The position numbers and the translations under genes were made by a program. The notes beneath the pieces are model-generated. The model saw nothing but the letters and a program-made list of their open reading frames with translations. It was not told the DNA's origin and ran no database searches. A stretch of DNA of 64,000 bases from DASYRM01 sp036004405 (GTDB taxonomy: Bacteria > Acidobacteriota > Vicinamibacteria > Vicinamibacterales > UBA2999), in contig DASYRM010000065.1 in the NCBI GenBank assembly GCA_036004405.1, positions 1 through 64,000 of the forward strand, read 5' to 3'. Positions 1 to 9,700 of the stretch are shown in pieces (position 1 is the first letter of the stretch; every line of letters starts with the position of its first letter).

Positions 1-314
1 TCGGCGTTGAACGAAAAGCTTACCGGAAAGAAGTAGCGTGGAAAGACCTCGACGTTGTCGGTGTACGACACGTCCGCGACCGTGCGGGCGCCCTCGCGGG
101 TGACCTTCACGTCCTCTGCATCGAGCGGCACATCCCGCTTGATCGCCTCGCCGATGATCTGCTTGGTCAGGTCGCCCACTGACTCTCCCTGACCGAACAG
201 GATCATCTGCTGGATCTCGTCCTTGAACTGGTAGTACTTCAAGTAAGCCGACCCGCCACGGAAGGCGGCGTTGACCACCACGGCTGCGATGATCAGCTTG
301 ATGAGCGTCTTCAT
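1..314 (-). CDS. small membrane-anchored protein, function unknown (3' end cut by window)
   Basis: I translated about 104 residues from an ATG at 314 reading leftward; the frame is still open at base 1. Residues 4-16 are a hydrophobic N-terminal anchor (LIKLIIAAVVVNA), followed by a basic and then mixed alpha/beta region with no motif I recognise. The start lies 18 bases after the lepB stop on the same strand, with GAGA about 6 bases before the ATG, so it is probably the last gene of a lepA-lepB-orf operon. In several phyla a small DUF4845-type membrane protein follows lepB, and this one has a similar size and topology, but I cannot confirm membership. The single N-terminal segment suggests a periplasmic domain tethered to the inner membrane. 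Confidence 0.6.
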   Translation of the reverse strand, partial: MKTLIKLIIAAVVVNAAFRGGSAYLKYYQFKDEIQQMILFGQGESVGDLTKQIIGEAIKRDVPLDAEDVKVTREGARTVADVSYTDNVEVFPRYFFPVSFSFNA

Positions 315-332
315 CGGGCGTCTCGTACAGGC

Positions 333-1030
333 TCAGTGAATCTGGTGAAGCATCCGGCCCCAGCGAATGTTCGAGAGCGTGCCGCTCAAGCCGTTGGCGT
401 CGCCGAAAGAGAAGTACACGAACAGCGCCTTGCCCTTGATGTACGAGCGCGGCATGAACCCCCAGAACCGGCTGTCTTCCGAGTTGTCGCGGTTGTCGCC
501 CATCATGAAGAAGTGATCTGCGGGCACCGTGACGGGGCCGTACTTCCGCCGCGGATCCGTGCCGGCCAGGCTCACTCCCGACGGCAGATCGTCCGGGAAC
601 AGGAAGCGCACGTACGGCTCTTCGAGCGGTTTGTCGTTGATATACACCGTCTTTCCCTTGAGCTCAACGGTGTCGCCAGGCAGGCCGATCACGCGCTTGA
701 TGAAATCGCGCGTCGGGTCTTCGGGAAACTTGAACACCAGGATGTCGCCACGCTTGACCGGATCGATGGGCAGCAGCTTCTGCTCGAGCCCGGTGAGCGT
801 GGGCGCGAACACCATCTTGTTGACCAGCAGATGGTCGCCGATCAGCAGGTTGTTCTCCATCGATCCCGTGGGGATCTTGAACGCCTGCACCACGAAGGTG
901 CGCACGAACAGCGCCAGGATGACGGCGACGCAGAACGACTCGAAGTACTCGCGGAGGGTGGACTTGACGAAGGGCGTGGCCGCGACGGCCGGGGCCGCCG
1001 CCTTGTCGGCGGCGTTCTTGGCGGCCGCCA

Positions 1031-1031
<1 letters not shown>
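333..1031 (-). CDS. lepB: signal peptidase I
   Basis: This is the membrane-bound serine/lysine protease that removes signal peptides from exported proteins. The 232-residue product has an Ala-rich cytoplasmic N-terminus, one transmembrane segment at about residues 33-50 and the canonical boxes: IPTGSM with catalytic Ser57, the KRVIGLPGD box with general-base Lys112, and box E GDNRDNSEDSRFWG at about 178-191. It is short, with a single membrane segment, as in many Gram-negative and Gram-positive enzymes. I chose the GTG start at 1031 because it overlaps the lepA stop as TAGTG, which implies translational coupling. A much longer upstream extension of this frame is only the antisense-free shadow of lepA. 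The linkage to lepA is widespread. Confidence 0.95.
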
Positions 1032-2833
<1,802 letters not shown>

Positions 2834-2854
2834 CGAGGGACTGCGGGAGTTGAA

Positions 2855-2862
2855 ATTATACT
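2855..2862. promoter_or_regulatory. possible bidirectional -10 element between lepA and the MFS gene
   Basis: The minus strand reads TATAAT at 2860-2855, 22 bases before the lepA ATG. The plus strand reads TATACT at 2857-2862, about 10 bases before the transporter ATG. The whole intergenic gap is only 38 bases, so the two promoters would overlap. I found no good -35 box for either direction at the usual spacing, so this rests on the -10 matches alone. Confidence 0.35.
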
Positions 2863-2871
2863 TCGCCCCCG

Positions 2872-4200
2872 ATGCCTCACCCCTCTGCGAGCGCTGACGC
2901 TCGACGCGTGGCGCTTGCGAGCGCTGTCGGCACCACCGTCGAGTGGTACGACTTCTTCATCTACGGCACCGCGGCCGCCACCGTGTTCGGACCACAGTTC
3001 TTCCCGCAGGTGTCCGAATTGACCGGCACGCTTGCGGCCTTCGCCACGTTCGGCATCGGCTTCATCGCGCGCCCGCTCGGCGGCGTGGTCATGGGCCACT
3101 ACGGCGACCGGATCGGCCGCAAGTTCATGCTGGTGTGGGCGCTCCTGTTGATGGGGCTGGCCACGCTGGCCATCGGGCTGCTTCCGACCTACGCCCGGAT
3201 CGGCGTGTGGGCCCCGGTGCTGCTGGTCACGTTGCGCTTCATCCAGGGGTTCGCGCTCGGCGGCGAATGGAGCGGCGCCGTGCTGATGTCGGTGGAGCAC
3301 GCGCCCGACGGCCGGCGAGGCGTCTTCGGCAGCATCGTGGCGCTCGGGCTTCCCGCCGGCATCCTCCTGTCGAATCTCGTATTCCTCGTGGCCTCGACGA
3401 GCGTGCCCGCTGCCGAGTTCACGGCGTGGGCGTGGCGCATCCCGTTCGTCGCGAGCGCGGTGCTCGTGGGCGTCGGGCTGTGGGTGCGGCTCGGTATTGC
3501 CGAGAGCCCGGTGTTCGCCAACGCCATCGCCACGCACGGCGCGAGGAGCATGCCGATCGTGGACGTGCTGCGATCCAATGGGCGCACCGTGCTGCTGGCG
3601 GCGGGCACCTATCTCGCCATCAGCAGCCTCGGCTACATCGTGCTGGTGTATTTCATCACCTACGCGACGCGTCAGCTGGGCCTGACGCTGCCGTTGACGC
3701 TCACGTTCGTGATGATCGCGTCGGTGGTCTGCTCGCCGACGATGGTGCTCGCCGCGCACTGGTCCGACGTGGTGGGCCGCAAGCGCCTGATGCGGTGGGG
3801 CCTCGGCGCGCTCGTACTGTGGTCGCTCGTCTTCTTTCCGCTCCTCGACACGAAGTCGCCGCTGCTCATCGCCCTGTCGGTCATCGGCATGCTGTTCGTG
3901 CAGGGCTTCTACCTGGGACCGCAGCCGGCGGTCATGTCGGAGCTCTTTCCAACCGCCGTGCGCTACAGCGGCTCGTCGCTGAGCGTCACGCTGGCGAGCG
4001 TGTGTGGTGGTGCCGTCGCACCGATCGTGGCCACGTATCTGTTCGCTCAGACCGGAACGTCGCACCTCGTGACCGTGTACATGGTGGCCGTCTCGGTGGT
4101 GTCGTGGCTGTGCGCGCTTGCACTGCCGGAGACGTTCCGGGATAGCCTGTCGCAGGACGAGAGGACGCCGCTGCCGCCGGTCCGGAGGGCCGGCAATTAA
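2872..4200 (+). CDS. MFS transporter, metabolite:H+ symporter (MHS) family
   Basis: This 442-residue polytopic inner-membrane protein belongs to the metabolite:H+ symporter branch of the major facilitator superfamily (relatives include ShiA, KgtP and ProP). The evidence is the N-terminal signature ASAVGTTVEWYDFFIYGTAA, the loop 2-3 motif GHYGDRIGRK at about residue 75, the repeat of that motif in the second half (HWSDVVGRKRLM), and about 12 hydrophobic segments over the full length. The substrate is not evident; known members take up dicarboxylates, shikimate or compatible solutes. The gene is divergent from lepA and followed 5 bases later by an AlkZ-like gene, so the two probably form an operon. 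Confidence 0.88.
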   Translation: MPHPSASADARRVALASAVGTTVEWYDFFIYGTAAATVFGPQFFPQVSELTGTLAAFATFGIGFIARPLGGVVMGHYGDRIGRKFMLVWALLLMGLATLAIGLLPTYARIGVWAPVLLVTLRFIQGFALGGEWSGAVLMSVEHAPDGRRGVFGSIVALGLPAGILLSNLVFLVASTSVPAAEFTAWAWRIPFVASAVLVGVGLWVRLGIAESPVFANAIATHGARSMPIVDVLRSNGRTVLLAAGTYLAISSLGYIVLVYFITYATRQLGLTLPLTLTFVMIASVVCSPTMVLAAHWSDVVGRKRLMRWGLGALVLWSLVFFPLLDTKSPLLIALSVIGMLFVQGFYLGPQPAVMSELFPTAVRYSGSSLSVTLASVCGGAVAPIVATYLFAQTGTSHLVTVYMVAVSVVSWLCALALPETFRDSLSQDERTPLPPVRRAGN

Positions 4201-4205
4201 GCACT

Positions 4206-5063
4206 GTGCCGCGCGAGCTGCCGCCGCTGCCGTCCGACGTCGAAGACCACCGCGACGAGCGGTGGGGGCGCGACATCACCCGCTGCGTGCAGTCGCCCAT
4301 TCAGGCGGAGAACTTCGTCGAGCGCAACGGCTTTGCGGCGTGCATGACCGACTCGCGCCGCCCCGGGCCGTCCCTCTACATCGCCGTCTGCGGCCGGCGC
4401 GACGCCGTGATGCCGCGCAACGTCCAGACCGACGAGGAGGCGTCGCTCACGTGGAGGCTCAAGGACGAGCTGCTGCGCCGCGGCCGCGTCTACTACGCCA
4501 AGCTCGCCCGTGGGCAGGCGACGTTTCTCGCGCCGCGGATGATTCCGTACTTCAACGCCATCTGGGGCCTGCGCCGTACCGACGAGCCGCGGCGGCTGAG
4601 CAAGAGCGCGCAGGCGATCCTGCGCGTGCTCCGGCGTGAGTGGGAGATGGGCACCGCGGACCTGCGCGACGAGTCGGGCGTGCGGGAGCGCGCGGCCTTC
4701 ACGCGCGGCATCGACGAGCTGCAGGCGGCCATGCTCGTGGTCCCGAGCGACGTCATCTACAAGCCGAAGTTCACCTACATCTGGACGCTTGGTGTCGGCC
4801 GCTTTCCCGACGCGCTGCGCCGCCGGGTGGCGCGGTCGACGGCGGTCAAGGAAGTCGCCCGCTGTTTTCTGACCGGCGCCGGGATGACGGTGCCGGGGGA
4901 GCTCGCTCGCGTCACCGGCCTGTCACGCCCCGAGGCCGGCCTGGGCAACCGCGCCCTCGTCGCAGAAGGGTTCGCCGAGATGCTCTCGCCGGGGACTTAC
5001 CGAGTCGTCCGTCGGTCGTGGGGGCCGCCTTCAGGCGGCCCGAATGTGAGGGCACATCTTTAG
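4206..5063 (+). CDS. AlkZ-related winged-helix protein
   Basis: The 285-residue soluble protein starts with GTG five bases after the transporter stop. Its middle and C-terminal part (about residues 120-270) resembles the winged-helix DNA-binding architecture of the YcaQ/AlkZ (HTH_42) DNA glycosylase group: AIWGLRRTDEPRRLSKSAQ, then a segment around FTYIWTLGVGRFPDALRR and GELARVTGLSRPEAG. The catalytic QxQ/QxD motif of true AlkZ is not visible, so DNA glycosylase activity should not be assumed. The last roughly 15 codons run through a palindromic repeat, and the TAG stop lies in the loop of its second hairpin (5050-5071). The native C-terminus may therefore have been shortened or replaced by repeat sequence. 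The assignment is from pattern memory only. Confidence 0.55.
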   Translation: MPRELPPLPSDVEDHRDERWGRDITRCVQSPIQAENFVERNGFAACMTDSRRPGPSLYIAVCGRRDAVMPRNVQTDEEASLTWRLKDELLRRGRVYYAKLARGQATFLAPRMIPYFNAIWGLRRTDEPRRLSKSAQAILRVLRREWEMGTADLRDESGVRERAAFTRGIDELQAAMLVVPSDVIYKPKFTYIWTLGVGRFPDALRRRVARSTAVKEVARCFLTGAGMTVPGELARVTGLSRPEAGLGNRALVAEGFAEMLSPGTYRVVRRSWGPPSGGPNVRAHL

Positions 5064-5071
5064 ATGTGCCC
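5022..5071. repeat. palindromic repeat, two hairpins (CTTCAG-core family)
   Basis: Two hairpins occur back to back. GGGCCGCCTTCAGGCGGCCC (5022-5041) is a perfect palindrome except for its centre. The second (5050-5071) has arms GGGCACATC/GATGTGCCC around TTTA. They lie between two convergent genes and overlap the 3' end of the plus-strand gene. Related hairpins occur near 29.0, 37.3, 39.9, 44.0 and 45.9 kb. They could act as bidirectional terminators, although no T-run follows. Confidence 0.8.
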
Positions 5072-5076
5072 GACCA

Positions 5077-5517
5077 TCACACCTGTTCGATCTCCAGCCC
5101 CTCGACCGCGAGCTCGATCTCCTCGATCGCCACCTCGGTCTCGTGCGCGCTCAGCGTCGGCCCGACCCACTTGATCGGCAGACATCGCCGCAGCTTCCAG
5201 ACCTTCACCGGGCTGCGCTCCTCGTTGAGCAAGGTGACAACGACCGTGCGGCGATCGATCGTCCCCTGGCGCACCTGATCGAACCACGCCCACAGGTCCG
5301 GGTGGTTGGCGATGCCGCGCTTCAGCACCAGGTTCGTGTACTTCGTGAGGCCGACGACCTGCCGCGGCTGGTTCGTGCGGTCGTTGCCGTCGCGGTACTC
5401 CACGACGTCGATCTCGACGGTCGGGATGATCACGGTCGAAAACGCCGCCGGTTCCGACCCTTCGACCGTGACGGTGAAGTTGAAGCCCGCGTACGGGTTG
5501 TTCTTGAAGATCGCCAT
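5077..5517 (-). CDS. phage tail tube-like protein (T4 gp19-like / contractile injection system tube)
   Basis: The 146-residue product begins MAIFKNNPYAGFNFTVTVEG and contains FSTVIIPTVEIDVVEYRDGN, YTNLVLKRGI and a C-terminal segment LPIKWVGPTLSAHETEVAIEE. This is the typical layout of the conserved phage tail region protein family (TIGR02241-like, gp19 fold) found as inner tube subunit in T4-like tails and extracellular contractile injection systems. I chose the ATG at 5517 because GAGG lies 6 bases upstream and the family begins there; the longer frame lacks family similarity. No sheath, baseplate, spike or AAA+ gene is nearby, so the gene is an orphan: a relic, or a part acting with a system encoded elsewhere. 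Confidence 0.78.
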   Translation of the reverse strand: MAIFKNNPYAGFNFTVTVEGSEPAAFSTVIIPTVEIDVVEYRDGNDRTNQPRQVVGLTKYTNLVLKRGIANHPDLWAWFDQVRQGTIDRRTVVVTLLNEERSPVKVWKLRRCLPIKWVGPTLSAHETEVAIEEIELAVEGLEIEQV

Positions 5518-5539
5518 GCTCAGCCTCGCACGTTTCTCG

Positions 5540-6120
5540 TCAGCGAGCTGGCATGTTACTCGCGGTCTGTACGGCGACGAGGCGCCCACCCGCGTAGATG
5601 TAATCGCGGACGTCCGCCGTGCTGGAATTGAGGTTCGTCCATTCCGACAGCACCTGATTGCCGAGGCCCCGGACGAAGAACGACTTCACCCCTGTGGTCT
5701 GGTTGAGCTTGTAGGCCCGCCACTGATCAGCGTCGTAGCTGAAAAGCGTGACCACCCCCGCGGCAGTGGACTTCTTCATCATGTTCTCGGGGGTGTACTC
5801 GAGCGCGACGCCGGGACCGGAGATCAGATTGCCGTTGGCGTCGTAGCCCATGTCGCCCGGAATGCCCGACGCAGTCTTGAGATGAAACGGCTTCCCCGAC
5901 CAATACGTGTAGGCTCCGGTGGCGGTCGTCTGACGGTTGCCGTGCGCGTCGTAGAGGAACGTCATCGAGTAGGCCATTCGCACTTGCAAGCCGATCGAGC
6001 GCGTCGTCCGTGAACGTCTCGTTTCCCATGTGCGGGTAGATGATGTTGGCACGATCCAGACGTTGCCGTAGCTATATGGAGTCATCGAACGGCGCCAAAT
6101 CATAAGGAGTTGATACAAAC
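5540..6120 (-). pseudogene. RHS-repeat protein remnant with frameshifts
   Basis: Three adjacent frames on the minus strand each carry pieces of an RHS/YD-repeat C-terminal region. One frame gives YSYGNV, a second DRANIIYPHMGNETFTDDALDRLASANG, and the first again FLYDAHGNRQTT...YDANGNL...LEYTPENMM...FSYDADQWRAYKLN...DYIYAGGRLVAVQTAS. At least two frameshifts (near 6060 and near 5985) are needed to join them. The remnant holds only the last YD repeats, with no N-terminal region, and ends directly after the conserved core-terminal strand without any toxin tip. It abuts the phage-tail-like gene. I read it as the decayed tail of a large RHS gene. Confidence 0.75.
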
Positions 6121-6129
6121 CACCATCTG

Positions 6130-6756
6130 CTATCTGGAGATGGTGAGAGGGAGTCCGTTGCTGGTCGTGAACGCACCGAGTTCATCTGATGATCGCTTGA
6201 CGTTGACACGCACGAACACTTTCACCGCCATCTCCCCGCCTGGAGCAATCAGCCGACCTGCGCGGCCCTCGAGCTGACAAAGCGTGGCTGCTCGAATGGT
6301 GACGCTCGCCCCAGGCGCTAAACGACGGAACGAGCCAGGCTCCCGTCGATCTCCGTAGAGTAACTCCCACGATCCAAGACGGCCTTCCAGGTTCTGGCCC
6401 ACCGCGAGTGACAAACCCACGAATGGAAAGACTGTGGGCGATTCGTCCGCCTGTGGTGAGTCAGTCGGAAAGGCGCTCCAAGGGAGAGCGATGGCCCGCT
6501 TTCCATCATTTCGTAACTCGACGTCGTACGTGACGAGGTCATCCCACGAGCATGAAGCTGGTTCCAGGCGAACCAATCGGACTGTTATTGGGCTCTCGTA
6601 GACAACTGGTCGTGACGTTTGCGTCGAGCGGGTTCCTGCATCCGCCGACGAAGGTCGAGGAATGAATCGCGTGTCCAGATCCGGCGCACCAGCCTGAGCG
6701 TAGGCGCCAATGGTAACGAGGGTCACGATTGACGCAGCAATCAAGTACCTAACCAT
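6130..6756 (-). CDS. exported protein of unknown function
   Basis: The 208-residue product begins with a clear signal peptide (MVRYLIAASIVTLVTIGAYAQAG). The mature part is predicted beta-rich (VRLVRLEPASCSWDDLVTYDVELRNDGKRAI-type strands interrupted by loops), reminiscent of an immunoglobulin-like or transglutaminase-associated domain; I do not recognise a family. I chose the ATG at 6756 because AAGGAG sits seven bases upstream and it starts the signal sequence; a longer in-frame version would overlap the end of the upstream giant gene. It lies 19 bases downstream of that gene on the same strand, so the two exported proteins may be co-expressed. Confidence 0.6.
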   Translation of the reverse strand: MVRYLIAASIVTLVTIGAYAQAGAPDLDTRFIPRPSSADAGTRSTQTSRPVVYESPITVRLVRLEPASCSWDDLVTYDVELRNDGKRAIALPWSAFPTDSPQADESPTVFPFVGLSLAVGQNLEGRLGSWELLYGDRREPGSFRRLAPGASVTIRAATLCQLEGRAGRLIAPGGEMAVKVFVRVNVKRSSDELGAFTTSNGLPLTISR

Positions 6757-6775
6757 GGACAGCTCCTTCGTGTCC

Positions 6776-9700
6776 TTAGTGCTGACAGGCGGGGTACTGG
6801 GCAAAGTTTACGTATCCCTGGAACACTCCAGCCTCGTTCTGAACCCCGCCATAAGGTCGAATCCCGAGTAGCCCAGGGTCTGTTGGGCTCTGGTAATGCG
6901 CCTTTCTGGACTGAATGGTCGACAGCATTGTTTGGAAGTCTGCCGTAATGTCGGTCGTGAACGTGGGGAGTGAAGTATTCGGCCCCGTGACCTTCGCCTC
7001 CATCGCAGCGCCTGGATCTATCTCGGTGGCGGCGGCCTTGTAGAGCGCGTAGTGGCTCTCGACGTCCCCTGCTTCGTGCCGCCGAATATTGGTGCGTAGA
7101 TTTGCCCCGCTAATCCATCCATTTTGGTTGGTGACTGGGTTATAGCTGCCGTCCTGTTGTCTCGAAAACGCGCAATCTAGGTCGTCGACGTCAGGATGGA
7201 TCGTCCACCGATAAATCCATCGAAATGGGTTCTGCGGATTCGGTTGCACGACCCAATTGACCGCATGGTTTGGACCGTTGTCATTGATCCTTCCAGTGTT
7301 GAAGCCGCCGGGATTCTCCAAGCACATCTTGCCCAGGGTTCCCTCCCCGCTTACAGCGGGAACCGGCATGCTCGGACTTTCTGTGCATCCCCACGTCGTG
7401 TTGATCCCGACGGGATCCCCAGCAGAGGGAATCGGAGGCGTAAAGTTTCGCGCGCTCACCGAGACTTGTGCCGAAGTCGTGCGAGTCTGGCCACTGCGAC
7501 GCCACGTTACTGTGACGGCACCCGAGTCCACAAGCACGCCTTTCCACGTGGCGGAACTCGGGCTGCTTTGTCGTGTAATCTTGCCGATGTTGTCGCCTTG
7601 GAACTCCCAGCTCACCACGGTGCCCTGTCCTAGCCCGACGAGCCCGATCGAGACGTACTGACCGCGAACGGGATTGACAGGTTGCACCATCAGAGCCGGG
7701 TTCTCCGCCGTCGGTGCCTGAGGCGGCGCAAACGGATTGAAACAAAAGTTCGTACTCACACACCGATTGCTATCGATGCAGGGTGTCGGAAGGATTCGGC
7801 AACCAGGAAATAGCGAGAATCCAAGTGGCTGAGCCTGTGTACTCACCGGGCTGCTGTCGGGCGGCGTCAACGTACCTCGATTGACATGGAAGCCAATCGG
7901 CAGGCTCCCCGTTCCCGTGCTCGTGTCGTACGTCACGAGCCCGTCCTGAGGCGTTATCGACCAGCTGCACCATTCTGGAACGAGTAGATTCAAAACTCCA
8001 TCGTCCGCTGAGGTCGTAGACACTGTGACAGAGAACGGACACTCGCTACTGGCCCCGTCCTGTCCTGCTTGCGACACTATGAGAATAGCTCCTTGAACGC
8101 GGATCGTGCCGATCCGCGAGTCTGAGTCAGGATTCGGATCGACAGTAAAACTAAGCGTCCCTGACCCACTTCCACTCGTCGCCCCGGTCAGGTGGATAAA
8201 GCTACTCTCGCTGATCGCAGACCATGCACAGCCGGCGGGAGCGGTGACGTTCGCAACACTGCCATCACCTGATACGGCGGCCAGAAAGCTCGTGGTCGCG
8301 GAGGTAGTCAGAACGGTGTAGTTGCATTCCCCACCGCCATCGTTTACGGCCCGCTGCGTTACGACGACTGTATAACCCGCGACGGTCAACGACCCACTGC
8401 GTCGCACGGCGGCCGTATTGTTCTGGACAACAAACACCATAGTGGCCGAACCGGTGCCGCTACCCACTAGTGCCTGGACAAAGTTGCTAGCGCTCGAGGC
8501 CGCCCAAGGGCAGCCCTCCGGCGCCGTAACCCTGACACCGTAGACTCCATTTCCAGCTCCAACGACAAGAGAGGTCGAGCTGACGCTGAACGAGCATGAT
8601 GCAGGTGGAGGCGCTGGGCTGGATGGCGCGACTCCGCTTTGTTCCACGGGCATCTCCGCATTTCCAACGAAGATATTGCCGTGGCGAATCTCCTGCCCCG
8701 CGTTCTTGTCGACCGTGACGGTAAAGCTCCCTGGTCCTACGCGCAGCGATCCGCCGCTGATTTCGAGCCAGTCCCGATTCGACCCTACGGTCCACGAGCA
8801 CCAGGGGTAACCCGGCGTTACCGTCACCGTCGCAGACCCGCCATCTGTTTGGAAGGCAACCGCCCCTGTCGATATGACGTAGTAGCAGGCCTGGCCCCCG
8901 GCGCCACTCTGCTGAATCATCACCAACTTGCCCGCGACGCTCGCGTAGGCGATCATCGCCTCGTTGGTCTGGTTGTAATTGACGTTGAATTGCACCGTCC
9001 CTGGACCCGTCACAGGACCGCCGCTGGTCATGGTGGCGTTTCCGGCGATCATCCTTGCGGTCCACGTGCAGCCCGTCGGTATCGTGACGTCGACCGTCGG
9101 ATTGCCGTTGGCGCTTGTCATCTCAATGTACCATCGCGACAGCACGGCTTCACACACGGTGTTTGTCGACAACGCCGGCGTGAACGTCTCGGTCGTGATC
9201 TTGAAGTTGTCGAATGTGGCCGACGGGTCTTGGTTGGCATTCCAGAACAGCCCGTGCCTGGTGAACGCTGAATTGTCGTTGACGTCCACTTGGAACAGCG
9301 CGCGCCCATCCCAATACGCGCCGATCCCAGTGCCGTTCATCCGCGCTTCGAGGCGGTGGCTCGAGCTATCCAGCGGCACGACGCCAGCGCTGGTCATGAC
9401 CGTGAATGTCCCATTCGCGCGCCGGAGCAATTCGACACGCGCACTGGCGAAGTCTCCCGCGTAGCGCAGTACGAGATAGTTGCTGGCGTCGGCAACGCGA
9501 AGTGCGAGGCCGCCGCGCGGGTTGGTATCGCTGGAGCGCAAGTCGACCGCCACGATGCCGTTTGCGGTGCCGCCATCGATCGTCGCCATCACGTAGGTGC
9601 CGCCGCCGGTCGCGGCAGCGACGCCGGCATCGACCGTCGGCGCTCCGCCCTCCCAGAGCACCCACGACGCCCCGGCGGGGCGCACGTCCGGTACGTGACC

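Noticed and set aside
7080..7130. Zinc-peptidase motif in the giant exported protein (RRHEAGDVESHY)
   Set aside because: His-Glu is followed by His after six residues, not two; it fits neither HExxH nor HExxHxxGxxH, so no peptidase call was made.
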